A program made the translations under genes and the position numbers. From Bernardetiaceae bacterium (GTDB lineage Bacteria; Bacteroidota; Bacteroidia; Cytophagales; Thermoflexibacteraceae), in NCBI GenBank assembly GCA_025057115.1, contig JANWWZ010000005.1, positions 12,995-76,994 of the forward strand: a stretch of 64,000 nt of DNA. The letters run 5' to 3'. The notes under the pieces were generated by a model. That model was not told the origin of the DNA. It saw only the letters and a list, made by a program, of their open reading frames with translations, and made no database searches. How positions within the stretch are numbered: position 1 is the first letter of the stretch; each line of letters opens with the position of its first letter. Below, one piece after another: positions 34,766 through 44,552 of the stretch.

Positions 34766-37700
34766 ATGGCGTTCAAAAAAAACAAGAAGATTAGCAACGA
34801 CTTTACCAGAATTACCATCAGTCTTGCTTCTCCCGAATCCATCAAAGAAAGCTCCTACGGTGAGGTTACGCAGCCTGAAACCATCAATTACCGCACTTAC
34901 AAGCCCGAAATGGGCGGTTTGTTTTGCGAACGCATCTTCGGACCGGTAAAAGACTGGGAATGCCACTGCGGTAAATACAAGCGCATCCGTTACAAGGGCA
35001 TTATCTGCGACCGCTGTGGAGTAGAAGTAACCGAAAAAAAAGTCCGCCGCGAGCGCATGGGGCACATCGAACTGGTGGTTCCCGTGGCTCATATCTGGTA
35101 TTTTCGTTCCCTACCCAACAAGATTGGTTACTTGCTAGGCTTGTCTAGTAAAAAGCTCGACCAAATTATTTACTATGAACGTTATGTAGTTATTCAACCT
35201 GGAATTCTCAAGGACCTCAAAGGACTCAAAGAAGGCGATTTTTTGACCGAAGAACAATATCTTGAATTATTAGACTCCCTGCCGCGCGAAAACCAACAGC
35301 TAGAAGATACTCATCCCGACAAATTCATCGCCAAAATGGGCGCAGAAGCACTTGAAATGATGCTATCGCGCCTTAACCTAGACGAGCTTTCCTATGAACT
35401 GCGCGACATGGCGGCTAATGATACCTCCCAACAACGCAAATCAGAAGCCTTGAAGCGACTCAAAGTAGTAGAAGCCTTCCGCAGTGCTAACATGCGCATA
35501 GAAAACCGCCCTGAATGGATGATCATTCGCATGGTGCCAGTGATTCCGCCTGAGTTGCGCCCTCTGGTGCCGTTGGACGGTGGTCGCTTTGCTACTTCTG
35601 ACCTCAATGACTTGTATCGCCGCGTTATTATCCGCAATAACCGCCTTAAGCGCTTAATCGACATTAAAGCCCCAGAAGTCATCCTGCGCAACGAAAAGCG
35701 CATGCTTCAAGAGGCGGTAGATTCGCTATTTGACAATTCGCGCAAGGTCAATGCAGTGCGCTCAGATGGCAACCGCGCTTTAAAATCCCTCTCCGATATG
35801 CTCAAGGGCAAGCAAGGACGCTTCCGACAAAACCTGCTCGGCAAACGAGTCGACTACTCAGGCCGTTCCGTGATTGTAGTAGGTCCAGAACTCAAATTGC
35901 ATGAATGTGGCTTGCCCAAAGATATGGCCGCCGAGCTTTTCAAGCCGTTTATTATTCGCAAGCTCATTGAGCGCGGCATTGTGAAAACTGTCAAATCAGC
36001 CAAAAAGATAGTGGACCGCAAATCCCCTGTAGTATGGGATATCCTCGAAAATGTGCTCAAAGGGCATCCTGTGTTGCTCAATCGAGCTCCTACCCTGCAC
36101 CGCTTGGGCATTCAGGCATTTCAACCTAAACTCATTGAAGGAAAAGCTATCCAACTTCACCCGTTGGTATGCACCGCTTTCAACGCCGACTTCGATGGCG
36201 ACCAAATGGCAGTGCACGTCCCACTAGGGCAAGAAGCTATTCTGGAAGCTTCTCTAATCATGCTTTCTTCGCACAACATCCTTAACCCTGCCAACGGCTC
36301 CCCTATTACAGTGCCCTCCCAAGACATGGTATTGGGCTTGTACTACCTTTCTAAGGGTCGCAAGTCCACTCCAGAGCATCCTGTGAAAGGAGAAGGCAAA
36401 TCATTTTATTCACCAGAAGAAGTAATTATTGCCATCAACGAAGGCAAACTAGACAAACATGCCTTCATCAAAGTGCGGGTGCAGGTGCGCAATGAGCAAA
36501 CCAAGCAACTGGAAACTAAAATGATCGAAACTGTTGCCGGCAGGGTGATTTTTAACCAAGTAGTGCCAAAAGAAGTAGGCTTTATTAATGAAGAGCTCAC
36601 TAAGAAAAAGCTACAAACTATCATCGGACAAGTGTTCAAAATCGTGGGCATGTCGCGCACAGCCCAGTTTTTGGACGATATCAAGTATCTGGGTTTTCAA
36701 GCCGCTTACAAAGGAGGGCTTTCCATTGGCTTAGACGATATCAAAATCCCTCAATCTAAGAAACAACTCATAGAAGAAGCCCAAAAAGAGGTAGACGCCG
36801 TCTGGAATAACTACTACATGGGCTTAATTACTGACAATGAACGCTATAACCAAATTATTGACATTTGGACGCGGGTCAACAACAGCATCAGCAATACCTT
36901 AATCAAGGAATTAGAAGAAGACCGCGCTGGCTTTAATCCCATTTACATGATGATGTACTCAGGGGCACGTGGCTCGCGTGAACAAGTGCGCCAGCTAGGC
37001 GGCATGCGCGGACTGATGGCAAAGCCGCAGAAAAACCTTCAAGGTTCAGTAGGCGAAATTATTGAGAACCCCATCCTATCCAACCTAAAAGAAGGTCTCG
37101 ACGTAGGGGAGTACTTTATTTCCACTCACGGTGCGCGCAAAGGTCTTGCCGATACAGCCCTCAAAACTGCTGATGCTGGCTACCTCACTCGCCGTTTGGT
37201 GGATGTTGCTCAAGACGTAGTGGTCAATGAAGAAGACTGTGGTACCTTGCGCGGTATAACTATTACAGCACTAAAAAATCAGGAGGAAATTATAGAAAAG
37301 CTCTCCGAGCGCATTTTGGGACGGGTATCAGTGCATGATATTCACCACCCCACCACGGGAGAACTCATTGTAGAATCGGGTCAAGAAATAGATGAAGATA
37401 TTGCATATCGCATCGAAGAAGCGGGCATAGAAGCAGTAGAAATTCGGTCCGTGCTCACCTGCGAAACTCGTCAAGGCGTTTGTGCCAAATGCTATGGTCG
37501 CAACTTAGCCACTGGCAAACTGGCTCAAATTGGCGATGCAGTAGGTGTTATTGCAGCTCAATCCATTGGTGAACCAGGTACGCAACTCACCCTGCGCACA
37601 TTCCACGTAGGTGGTGCGGCTTCCAATATTGCTGTAGAGTCTAACATTGTGGCCAAATACAGTGGGCGAATCAAGTTTGAAGAAATGCGCAAAGTAACTA

Positions 37701-39088
37701 CGCTAGCTCCTACAGGAGAGCAACTTGAAGTAGTAATGGCTCGCTCAGCAGAAGTAAGCATTGTCAATCCAGAAACAGGGCAAAATTTAATTACCCATAA
37801 CGTACCCTACGGCGCCTTCCTTCGCGTAAAAGAAGGCGATATAGTAGAAAAAGGTCAAGAGATTTGCTTTTGGGATCCATTCAATGCTGTTATTTTGTCT
37901 CAGTACGATGGCATTGTGGAATTTGAAGCCATCGAGGAGGGTATCACTTATCACGAAGAATACGACGAGCAGACTGGCCACCGCGAAAAAGTAATCATTG
38001 AAACCAAAGACAAGTCTAAAAACCCTGCTATCATTATTCGCAATCCAGAAACCAAAGAGCAATACAGCAGTAACTTACCCGTAGGAGCCCACTTGGCGGT
38101 AGAAAATGGTCAACGAGTTCGAGCTGGTCAGGTATTGGTAAAAATTCCGCGCACTATTGGCAAAACGCGCGATATTACAGGTGGTTTGCCGCGAGTAACT
38201 GAATTGTTTGAGGCGCGCAACCCCTCTAATCCTGCTATCGTGAGTGAAATAGATGGCGTAGTAAGCTACGGCGGCATTAAGCGCGGCAACCGCGAAATTT
38301 ACGTTAAAAGCCGCGAAGGAGTGGAAATGAAGTACATGGTGCCGCTTTCAAAGCACATTCTAGTACAAGAAAATGACTACGTGAAAGCAGGAACCCCTCT
38401 TTCCGATGGTGCCATTTCTCCCGCAGACATCCTGGCAATTAAAGGACCTACTGCCGTTCAAGAGTATCTAGTAAACGAAATTCAAGAAGTGTACCGCTTA
38501 CAAGGGGTAAAAATTAACGACAAACACCTTGAAATTATCGTCCGCCAGATGATGCAGAAAGTAGAAATTACTGATCCAGGCGATACTACTTTCCTACCTG
38601 GGCAGGTGGTGGATAAATGGACCTTCCGCGAAGTTAATGACTCCCTTTTGGACAAGAAGGTAGTAGTAGATCCAGGAGATTCCACTGTGATGAAAAAGGG
38701 AATGATTGTTAGCGCCCGCAAGTTGCGCGAGGAGAATTCTAACCTCAAGCGCAAAGACCTTAAACTGGTGAAGGTACGCGATGCACAACCTGCTGTTTCT
38801 AAGCCTACCTTACAAGGCATTACGCAGGCTTCTTTGGGTACTAAAAGCTGGATCTCTGCTGCTTCTTTCCAAGAGACCACTAAAGTGCTGAGCGAAGCAG
38901 CCATTCGCGGCAAAACTGACTACCTCACTGGTTTGAAGGAAAACGTCATCGTAGGGCATTTAATTCCTGCCGGAACAGGTATGCGCATCTTCCAGAAAAA
39001 CCGCGTGTACTCCAAAGAAGAGTATGAACAGTTAAAAGAGTCGCAAGCTTCTCTCAAAGCGCGCACAAAAGACTATCAAGAGTCTTGA
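34766..39088 (+). CDS. rpoC: RNA polymerase beta' subunit
   Basis: Largest subunit of RNA polymerase, 1440 residues. The N-terminal zinc site [20 protein letters not shown], the active-site loop NADFDGD (residues 473-479) chelating catalytic magnesium, the [10 protein letters not shown] bridge-helix/trigger region and the second zinc site [14 protein letters not shown] are all present. The ATG at 34766 ([10 protein letters not shown]) fits the family; an earlier TTG is not needed. In most bacteria rpoC directly follows rpoB; here the upstream neighbour is rplS on the opposite strand and there is no rpoB in the window. A hairpin terminator follows at 39133. Confidence 0.98.
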   Translation: MAFKKNKKISNDFTRITISLASPESIKESSYGEVTQPETINYRTYKPEMGGLFCERIFGPVKDWECHCGKYKRIRYKGIICDRCGVEVTEKKVRRERMGHIELVVPVAHIWYFRSLPNKIGYLLGLSSKKLDQIIYYERYVVIQPGILKDLKGLKEGDFLTEEQYLELLDSLPRENQQLEDTHPDKFIAKMGAEALEMMLSRLNLDELSYELRDMAANDTSQQRKSEALKRLKVVEAFRSANMRIENRPEWMIIRMVPVIPPELRPLVPLDGGRFATSDLNDLYRRVIIRNNRLKRLIDIKAPEVILRNEKRMLQEAVDSLFDNSRKVNAVRSDGNRALKSLSDMLKGKQGRFRQNLLGKRVDYSGRSVIVVGPELKLHECGLPKDMAAELFKPFIIRKLIERGIVKTVKSAKKIVDRKSPVVWDILENVLKGHPVLLNRAPTLHRLGIQAFQPKLIEGKAIQLHPLVCTAFNADFDGDQMAVHVPLGQEAILEASLIMLSSHNILNPANGSPITVPSQDMVLGLYYLSKGRKSTPEHPVKGEGKSFYSPEEVIIAINEGKLDKHAFIKVRVQVRNEQTKQLETKMIETVAGRVIFNQVVPKEVGFINEELTKKKLQTIIGQVFKIVGMSRTAQFLDDIKYLGFQAAYKGGLSIGLDDIKIPQSKKQLIEEAQKEVDAVWNNYYMGLITDNERYNQIIDIWTRVNNSISNTLIKELEEDRAGFNPIYMMMYSGARGSREQVRQLGGMRGLMAKPQKNLQGSVGEIIENPILSNLKEGLDVGEYFISTHGARKGLADTALKTADAGYLTRRLVDVAQDVVVNEEDCGTLRGITITALKNQEEIIEKLSERILGRVSVHDIHHPTTGELIVESGQEIDEDIAYRIEEAGIEAVEIRSVLTCETRQGVCAKCYGRNLATGKLAQIGDAVGVIAAQSIGEPGTQLTLRTFHVGGAASNIAVESNIVAKYSGRIKFEEMRKVTTLAPTGEQLEVVMARSAEVSIVNPETGQNLITHNVPYGAFLRVKEGDIVEKGQEICFWDPFNAVILSQYDGIVEFEAIEEGITYHEEYDEQTGHREKVIIETKDKSKNPAIIIRNPETKEQYSSNLPVGAHLAVENGQRVRAGQVLVKIPRTIGKTRDITGGLPRVTELFEARNPSNPAIVSEIDGVVSYGGIKRGNREIYVKSREGVEMKYMVPLSKHILVQENDYVKAGTPLSDGAISPADILAIKGPTAVQEYLVNEIQEVYRLQGVKINDKHLEIIVRQMMQKVEITDPGDTTFLPGQVVDKWTFREVNDSLLDKKVVVDPGDSTVMKKGMIVSARKLREENSNLKRKDLKLVKVRDAQPAVSKPTLQGITQASLGTKSWISAASFQETTKVLSEAAIRGKTDYLTGLKENVIVGHLIPAGTGMRIFQKNRVYSKEEYEQLKESQASLKARTKDYQES

Positions 39089-39132
39089 GTAAACTTTGAA
39101 CAATGCTAAAAAGTCTTGTGCCCAATTAAGCT

Positions 39133-39164
39133 AAAGCCATCCCTTTTGCTAAAGGGGTGGCTTT
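39133..39164 (+). terminator. rpoC terminator
   Basis: AAAGCCATCCCTTT pairs with AAAGGGGTGGCTTT over 14 positions with one wobble around the loop TGCT; the following T-tract is weak (GACCTTTTG). Confidence 0.7.
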
Positions 39165-39353
39165 GACCTTTTGCAACGAAATAAAAAACAAACTTTGCCA
39201 GACACCAGCAACTCAATCTACACTAGCACCCTTGTTTTGGACCCAGCACCTTTGCAAGTTGATTCCATGCCAAAATACAAAAGCAGTGTTGGGCAACAAA
39301 AAACTAACAGAAAATGTTATTTTACCGCCTTGCTTTCAAGGCAGAAGAGCAAT

Positions 39354-40376
39354 ATGAAAAGTTACACGGCTGTTTTGTTGGTCAATTTAGGCACTCCTGA
39401 CTCGCCTGTTCCCGTTGATGTGCGCAAATACTTAAGAGAATTTCTCTCCGACAGGCGAGTAATGGACATAGGAACGGTGAGCCGATTTCTACTCGTCAAT
39501 TTAATTATTGCCCCCTTTAGAGCTCCCCGTTCAGCTAAAATGTACCAGCAAGTATGGACAGAACGCGGTTCGCCATTGCTGGTCTATGGTCAAGAAGTTT
39601 GTCAGATGTTGCAAGAAGAGTTAGGCAATCAGTACGTAGTGCGCCTTGCCATGCGCTACCAAAACCCAAGTATAGAAAGCCAGTTAGAACAACTTCGCCG
39701 TCAACACATTAGGAAAATGATCGTCTTGCCGTTGTTTCCTCAGTATGCATCGGCTACTACAGGCTCGGTGCATGAAGAAGTAATGCGTTGCCTGAGCAAA
39801 TGGGAACAAATTCCGCAAATTACTTTCATCGACACTTACGCCAATAACCAAAAAATGATCTCCGTTTATGCAGAATTGGGTCGAAAATACCTGCAAGAGC
39901 ACCAATTTGACCACGTCATTTTCTCTTATCACGGGTTGCCAGAGCGCCAACTACGCAAAGCAGACCCTTACCAGCGCTGCATTATAGACAAACACTGTTG
40001 TGATACTTATTACGAAGTAAATCGACTTTGTTACCGCGCTCAGTGTTTTCATACTTCGCGATTGTTAGCACAAGCCTTAGATCTTACTCCCGACCAATAC
40101 ACTACTTCCTTTCAATCGCGTTTGGGAACAGACCCCTGGATTCGCCCCTATACCGATGAGACTATTAAAAAATTAGTTGCCGAGGGCAAAAAACGCGTCC
40201 TCGCTTTTTCACCTTCCTTCGTTGCCGATTGCTTAGAAACTACAGTAGAAATTGGCAAGGAATACAAAAAGCTATTTGAAGAAGCAGGCGGAGAGCATTG
40301 GCAAATGGTGGAAAGCCTTAACAATCATCCTCGCTGGGTAGAAACGCTCAAAGATATTGTGCTGGCTAACTCCTAA
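39354..40376 (+). CDS. hemH: Ferrochelatase
   Basis: Inserts ferrous iron into protoporphyrin IX, the last step of protoheme synthesis. The 340-residue protein starts MKSYTAVLLVNLGTPDSP, with RKYLREFLSDRRV and the catalytic FSYHGLPERQLRKADPY (His in SYHGLP). A cysteine-rich stretch (C-IIDKHCC and CYRAQC) follows, usual in this group and without assigned function. The C-terminal FSPSFVADCLETTVEI completes the fold. ATG 39354 is chosen because the 61 upstream in-frame codons encode unrelated residues and overlap the rpoC terminator zone. Confidence 0.95.
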   Translation: MKSYTAVLLVNLGTPDSPVPVDVRKYLREFLSDRRVMDIGTVSRFLLVNLIIAPFRAPRSAKMYQQVWTERGSPLLVYGQEVCQMLQEELGNQYVVRLAMRYQNPSIESQLEQLRRQHIRKMIVLPLFPQYASATTGSVHEEVMRCLSKWEQIPQITFIDTYANNQKMISVYAELGRKYLQEHQFDHVIFSYHGLPERQLRKADPYQRCIIDKHCCDTYYEVNRLCYRAQCFHTSRLLAQALDLTPDQYTTSFQSRLGTDPWIRPYTDETIKKLVAEGKKRVLAFSPSFVADCLETTVEIGKEYKKLFEEAGGEHWQMVESLNNHPRWVETLKDIVLANS

Positions 40377-40381
40377 AACCC

Positions 40382-40930
40382 ATGAGAAAAAACTTGCCAT
40401 TGTGGATTTTGATAGTCTTTCAACTGTTCATTTTAGCAGGGATGTTTGTCAATGCCTTTTATCCAATCTGGTTGGGGCAAGAAATAAGGTTGCGCGTTAC
40501 AGCCCACAAGTGGCATGATGTAGTTCGCGGCAATTATGCAAATCTCACCTATCCTTTTTCCTCTCTGCAAATTGATACCTTGCCAAATGATTTGCAACAA
40601 GGCAAACTCTATTACTACGGAGATGTTCTCTATTTGCAATTAGAAAAAAAAGGCAACTTTTATGAACCCGTAGGATTGTACCACCAATGTCCGGAGGGAA
40701 GCCTTTGTTTGCGCGTGACTCCCACCCATACTTACGTACACGATAAAGCATACTTATACTTACACATTAATTTACAAGCAGGCATAGAATCTTATTTCAT
40801 TGACTATTCACGGGCTCGTTACTTGGATAGCATCAATAGTTTGCCTCCAGACTCCAACAGTAGCCAGTTAAGTGTACTGGTGCGGGTGGCTCCCAATGGC
40901 ACAGCGCGAATCACAAAACTGCTTTTTTAG
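40382..40930 (+). CDS. GDYXXLXY-motif membrane-anchored protein
   Basis: A 182-residue protein with one N-terminal membrane segment (residues about 6-28) and the GDYXXLXY-type motif, here RGNYANLTYPFSS near residue 42, plus the typical end GIESYF and VRVAPNGTARITKLL. This family occurs in Bacteroidota and others, is usually near DUF2157 membrane proteins, and has no known function. It begins 5 bases after hemH and is presumably co-transcribed. Asp of the motif is replaced by Asn. Confidence 0.75.
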   Translation: MRKNLPLWILIVFQLFILAGMFVNAFYPIWLGQEIRLRVTAHKWHDVVRGNYANLTYPFSSLQIDTLPNDLQQGKLYYYGDVLYLQLEKKGNFYEPVGLYHQCPEGSLCLRVTPTHTYVHDKAYLYLHINLQAGIESYFIDYSRARYLDSINSLPPDSNSSQLSVLVRVAPNGTARITKLLF

Positions 40931-40951
40931 CTTTTTGCAGTTGGGTTTTTT
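40917..40951 (+). terminator. Possible terminator overlapping the GDYXXLXY stop
   Basis: AACTGC (40917-40922) pairs with GCAGTT (40937-40942), then GGG and six Ts. The stem is only 6 bp with a 14-base loop. Confidence 0.4.
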
Positions 40952-41029
40952 GAGTTGCGCTTTCGAAGCAATTTTTCACTAATTGTATCAGGTCCTAGCT
41001 ATTGCCATTATGGAGTTGGGTTGAGTCTA

Positions 41030-41965
41030 CTAGCACTTTATCAACGACTGGGGCACCTCTTCAAGGAAGGTGTTGGCATCATCAAATCTATTTTTAAGGC
41101 AAAGTTGTTTGTATTCTTTGTAAGCCATGTAGAGATTTTTGACAGCGCGCATCCACCTACCTGTAAAAAGCAAATTGAGAACAGTCAAAGCGCGCGGCGA
41201 GAGTTCCCCAATGCGAGAGGAATGAGTAAAATGGTCGTTTTCAAACAAAATGCGATTGCGGCGAGTGGGTGGATACATGCTAGGCAATACGTTATCCTTA
41301 TCTCGCACAATGATATTTACTCCATTCCACCAGTCTTGCCGCGCTCTTTCGGCTTGTTCTGCTGTCATATTAACAGGATGGCAAGGCGTGTAGGATTGGA
41401 AAATGAGTTTATACTCAGGATGGGTCATCAAAAAATCGGTGTTGGCTTGCCGTACATGGAGGTAATTGCTATCATCTACCACAATCACGGCATTTTCAGA
41501 GAGATAAGGCATCGCCAACATCAATCCCATGAGTTGGCTGCGGTAGTCATGAGGTCCATCAATGAACAGGAGACCGATTTTGCGTCCTTTGGTGTGAGCG
41601 TATAAATTTTCAAAGGCATCTTCATAGTCTAAGTTAATTAAGTGCGCATTGTCAAGCCCTAGTTTTTGGCGGCGTTCCATGAAAATGCGCATGTTTTGTT
41701 TTTCCGGGTCGTAAGTTTGAAAGTTATCTATGCCAAAGCAAGCTACTTCTGGATTGGCGCCTGCCACAGAAAGCAAGGTTAAACCTTGAAAAACACCAAT
41801 TTCCAAGTAACAAAGCTGTTGATTTTCCCTAAACAAGGAAGTCAATCCTTGTAGAACGGCAATGAGGCGCTTTCCGGAATAACCCGTCAGCAAAGGAGAT
41901 TCAAAGGCACAAACTGGATTGGCATTTTCCACTGTTTGAATTACTACTTTGATGCGCTCTATCAT
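41030..41965 (-). CDS. Class I SAM-dependent methyltransferase-like protein
   Basis: A 311-residue protein whose first 200 residues fit the Methyltransf_24 type: CYLEIGVFQGLTLLS (SAM-binding motif I), ACFGIDNFQTYDPE (acidic end of the second strand), and LLFIDGPHDYRSQLMGL with VIVVDDSNYLH. Such enzymes often act in polysaccharide or secondary metabolite modification. The remaining hundred residues are helical and not recognised. The ATG overlaps the stop of the phosphosugar isomerase gene by four bases (ATGA), so the two are translationally coupled. Substrate unknown. Confidence 0.8.
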   Translation of the reverse strand: MIERIKVVIQTVENANPVCAFESPLLTGYSGKRLIAVLQGLTSLFRENQQLCYLEIGVFQGLTLLSVAGANPEVACFGIDNFQTYDPEKQNMRIFMERRQKLGLDNAHLINLDYEDAFENLYAHTKGRKIGLLFIDGPHDYRSQLMGLMLAMPYLSENAVIVVDDSNYLHVRQANTDFLMTHPEYKLIFQSYTPCHPVNMTAEQAERARQDWWNGVNIIVRDKDNVLPSMYPPTRRNRILFENDHFTHSSRIGELSPRALTVLNLLFTGRWMRAVKNLYMAYKEYKQLCLKNRFDDANTFLEEVPQSLIKC

Positions 41966-42981
41966 GCTTCTTGCTTGGCTAGTTGGTTTTTTAGCTGATG
42001 AATTACGTCAATTTCATAAGCATCTACGCCGTTGATCTGGGCAAGAAAGTAGGAAATCCAGTCAGTTAGGTGAATAAAGTACAAGGTTTGAGCTAGCAAA
42101 GAGCTTCCCTGCAGAAAAATGTTTAGCACCTTTGCAGCGCGTTGCTGGAAAATGGAGTGGCACAGTTCTAAACGCGTTTCTACACGCGGATGATTGTACT
42201 GGGAGCGCAACAAAAACACCACTGAACGGCTCAAGATTTCTTCTGGCAGTCGCCAGCCGACCAGTTCATTGTGGTTCATTTCTGGAAATACGTTTACGTG
42301 GGCTATTTGCTTGGCGTTTTCGTTGAGTTGTTGTTGAAAACGCACAGCTAAGGCTGCCAGTCGTTCATCGGCGTAAATAAATACTAACCTGTCTTTGCAT
42401 TCTTGAGCCATTTTCTCAGCTTGTTGTGGCAACGCCCCTTCTGCAAAGACCGTTTTGACAAAATTGGCTCCCTCTGCTAGGTCATCGACAAAGCTACTGG
42501 AAATAAGTCTAGCATGAACTAAAACCCACAATTGTTGAACAAGCGAATAAGCCAAGTACTGCCTTGGACAAGGGTGTTCAAAGGGCATGAGTACCAAACC
42601 CCAGCCATTGGTTTTTGCCATCGCTTCTAGTTTGCCTCCCGTAGTAATGGCAATAATTTTTGCACCGCGTTGGGCAGCTATTTGTGCAACAGTGAGGGTT
42701 TCTTCTGTATTTCCTGAGTGAGAGGAAGCTATTAGTAAAGTATGGCTATCAATCCAAGCAGGTACGTCATAACTTTTAAGCACTTCTAAAGGAAGAGACA
42801 AACTTTGCGCTGTGAGCATTTTCACCAAACTGCCGCCGATACCTGAGCCACCAAGCCCTGCAATAGCAATATGGCGAATTTCTTCAGAGAGAATTTTTAT
42901 GCGCTGACTCCTTCCCAGTTCAATGGCATTTTGCACTTGCAAGGGATAGCTCTCAATTAATGTGCGGATGATTTGACTCAT
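41962..42981 (-). CDS. Bifunctional phosphoglucose/phosphomannose isomerase (SIS fold)
   Basis: A 339-residue double-SIS protein. Features are AGLGGSGIGGSL (residues about 40-51), ASSHSGNTEETL, PCPRQYLAYS and the catalytic region FPEMNHNELVGW, which together mark the PGI/PMI family that interconverts Glc6P/Fru6P and Man6P/Fru6P; length is standard. It would supply GDP-mannose precursors for glycans, which suits the coupled methyltransferase gene. A -7 box TACTTTTG lies 16 bases upstream. Confidence 0.88.
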   Translation of the reverse strand: MSQIIRTLIESYPLQVQNAIELGRSQRIKILSEEIRHIAIAGLGGSGIGGSLVKMLTAQSLSLPLEVLKSYDVPAWIDSHTLLIASSHSGNTEETLTVAQIAAQRGAKIIAITTGGKLEAMAKTNGWGLVLMPFEHPCPRQYLAYSLVQQLWVLVHARLISSSFVDDLAEGANFVKTVFAEGALPQQAEKMAQECKDRLVFIYADERLAALAVRFQQQLNENAKQIAHVNVFPEMNHNELVGWRLPEEILSRSVVFLLRSQYNHPRVETRLELCHSIFQQRAAKVLNIFLQGSSLLAQTLYFIHLTDWISYFLAQINGVDAYEIDVIHQLKNQLAKQEA

Positions 42982-42996
42982 AACTTGGCTTTAGCA

Positions 42997-43004
42997 CAAA
43001 AGTA
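42997..43004 (-). promoter_or_regulatory. -7 box TACTTTTG before the isomerase
   Basis: Perfect TAnnTTTG on the minus strand, 15 bases upstream of the ATG at 42981, which would give a very short leader; no -33 at ideal spacing. Confidence 0.35.
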
Positions 43005-43035
43005 GTTACTTTACTGGCAAATTGCTGTTTGGTTC

Positions 43036-44376
43036 ATGTTGCCTGCCATTTTGATTCTAAACGCCCAGTTGGTCAATGAAGGGAAAATTTTGCAAAAGGA
43101 CGTGCTTGTTAAAAATGGTCGAATTGAGCGCATTGAAGGGAGTTTAGCCCATGTAAAAGCTGACTACCTAATCGATGCCGCTGGCGAATACCTTTTGCCT
43201 GGCGCAATTGATGATCAAGTGCATTTTCGCCAGCCAGGATTGACTCATAAAGCCACCATTGCCACTGAGTCTAAGGCAGCGGTAGCAGGCGGGGTTACCT
43301 CTTTCATGGAAATGCCTAACACCATGCCCCCTACTCTTACTCAAGAATTGCTAGAGGAAAAATACGCTATCGCAGCAAAGACTTCTTTAGCCAATTACTC
43401 GTTTTTCATGGGCACTTCTAACGATAATTTAGAAGAAGTACTGCGCACCGACCCGCGCCGAGTGTGTGGCGTCAAAATTTTCATGGGCTCTTCTACAGGT
43501 AATATGTTAGTGGACGATCCCAATACCTTAGAAGCCATTTTTAGCCAATGTCCTTTGCTGATTGCCACCCATTGCGAAGATGAAGCCACCATTGCAGCCC
43601 AAACAACCCTTTACCGACAAGAGTACGGAGAAAATGTGCCCATTTACTGCCATGCTGATATACGCAACGTAGATGCCTGTTTAAAATCTTCTACACTAGC
43701 TATTGAATTGGCTCGGCGCCATGGCACTCGCTTGCACATTTTGCATATTTCCACTGCTGAAGAAACAGCGCTTTTCGACAATCGCGTTCCTTTAGCTCAA
43801 AAGCGCATCACTGCAGAGGCTTGCGTCCATCACCTTTGGTTTGATGCTCAACATTATTATACCTTAGGCACTCGGATTAAGTGCAATCCTTCCATAAAAG
43901 AAGCTCGGCACAAGGAGGCAATCCTGCAAGCTGTTTTAGACAACCGAATTGATGTTATTGCTACAGACCATGCCCCTCACACGTGGGAGGAAAAGTCACA
44001 AGGCTATTGGAAAGCGCCTTCGGGCTTGCCACTGGTGCAACACGGCTTGCAAATGATGTTAGATTTTGTTGCGCAAGGCAAAATTAGTTTAACACAAGTA
44101 GTGGAAAAAATGAGTCATGCTCCTGCCATATGTTTTCAGATCAAAGAACGCGGTTTCATCCGCGAGGGATACTGGGCTGATTTAGTGGTGGTAAACTTAA
44201 ACTGCCCATATACTGTAAGCAAGCACAACTTGCTTTACAAATGCGGTTGGTCGCCTTTGGAAGGACATACTTTCAGAGCTACTATTTCCCATACTATTGT
44301 TTCTGGGCATTTGGCTTTTTCTAAGGGCAAGTTTAATGAGAGCAAAATGGGTGAAAGAATTTTGTTTGACCGCTAA
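43036..44376 (+). CDS. pyrC: Dihydroorotase
   Basis: Zinc amidohydrolase that cyclises carbamoyl aspartate to dihydroorotate in pyrimidine synthesis; 446 residues, type I length. The metal-site motif reads DDQVHFRQPG (His63), where the usual HxH is QxH; the other ligands are visible as VKIFMGSS (carbamylated Lys), THCEDE, HILHIS and ATDHAPHT. The substitution appears to be a lineage trait of Bacteroidota dihydroorotases as far as I recall. Allantoinase or hydantoinase is less likely because NTMPPT and DHAPHT fit dihydroorotase. pyrB, the preceding pathway step, is at 59719. Divergent from the isomerase gene. Confidence 0.9.
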   Translation: MLPAILILNAQLVNEGKILQKDVLVKNGRIERIEGSLAHVKADYLIDAAGEYLLPGAIDDQVHFRQPGLTHKATIATESKAAVAGGVTSFMEMPNTMPPTLTQELLEEKYAIAAKTSLANYSFFMGTSNDNLEEVLRTDPRRVCGVKIFMGSSTGNMLVDDPNTLEAIFSQCPLLIATHCEDEATIAAQTTLYRQEYGENVPIYCHADIRNVDACLKSSTLAIELARRHGTRLHILHISTAEETALFDNRVPLAQKRITAEACVHHLWFDAQHYYTLGTRIKCNPSIKEARHKEAILQAVLDNRIDVIATDHAPHTWEEKSQGYWKAPSGLPLVQHGLQMMLDFVAQGKISLTQVVEKMSHAPAICFQIKERGFIREGYWADLVVVNLNCPYTVSKHNLLYKCGWSPLEGHTFRATISHTIVSGHLAFSKGKFNESKMGERILFDR

Positions 44377-44421
44377 GTTTGATTTTAGGGGCTTAAACGA
44401 TATTTTTGCTGCTAGATTTAC

Positions 44422-44496
44422 GGAGGATGTAGCTCAGCTGGTTAGAGCGCCAGATTGTGGCTCTGGAGGTCGCGGGTTCGATTCCCGTCATTCTCC
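44422..44496 (+). tRNA. tRNA-His (GTG anticodon)
   Basis: Cloverleaf with extra G-1 (44422) opposite C73 (44496), the histidine identity element. Acceptor GAGGATG pairs with CATTCTC (one G-U), the D-arm is GCTCAGCTGGTTAGAGC, the anticodon stem is CCAGA/TCTGG with loop TTGTGGC giving anticodon GTG, and the T-arm is GCGGGTTCGATTCCCGT. The 3' CCA is not encoded. It lies 45 bases after pyrC. Confidence 0.95.
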
Positions 44497-44506
44497 CGAT
44501 AGAAAT

Positions 44507-44535
44507 ACTGCCAGCGCTCTTTTAGCACTGGCAGT
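44507..44535 (+). terminator. Hairpin after tRNA-His
   Basis: ACTGCCAG (44507-44514) pairs with CTGGCAGT (44528-44535), with GCT/AGC inside. No T-tract follows; it lies between the tRNA and the convergent carboxypeptidase gene and may serve both strands. Confidence 0.55.
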
Positions 44536-44552
44536 AGGGACCGAAAAGCAGG

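Noticed and set aside
39171-39353. 61-codon extension of hemH
   Set aside because: No homology to ferrochelatase N-termini; MKSYTAVLLVNLGTP at 39354 is the family start.
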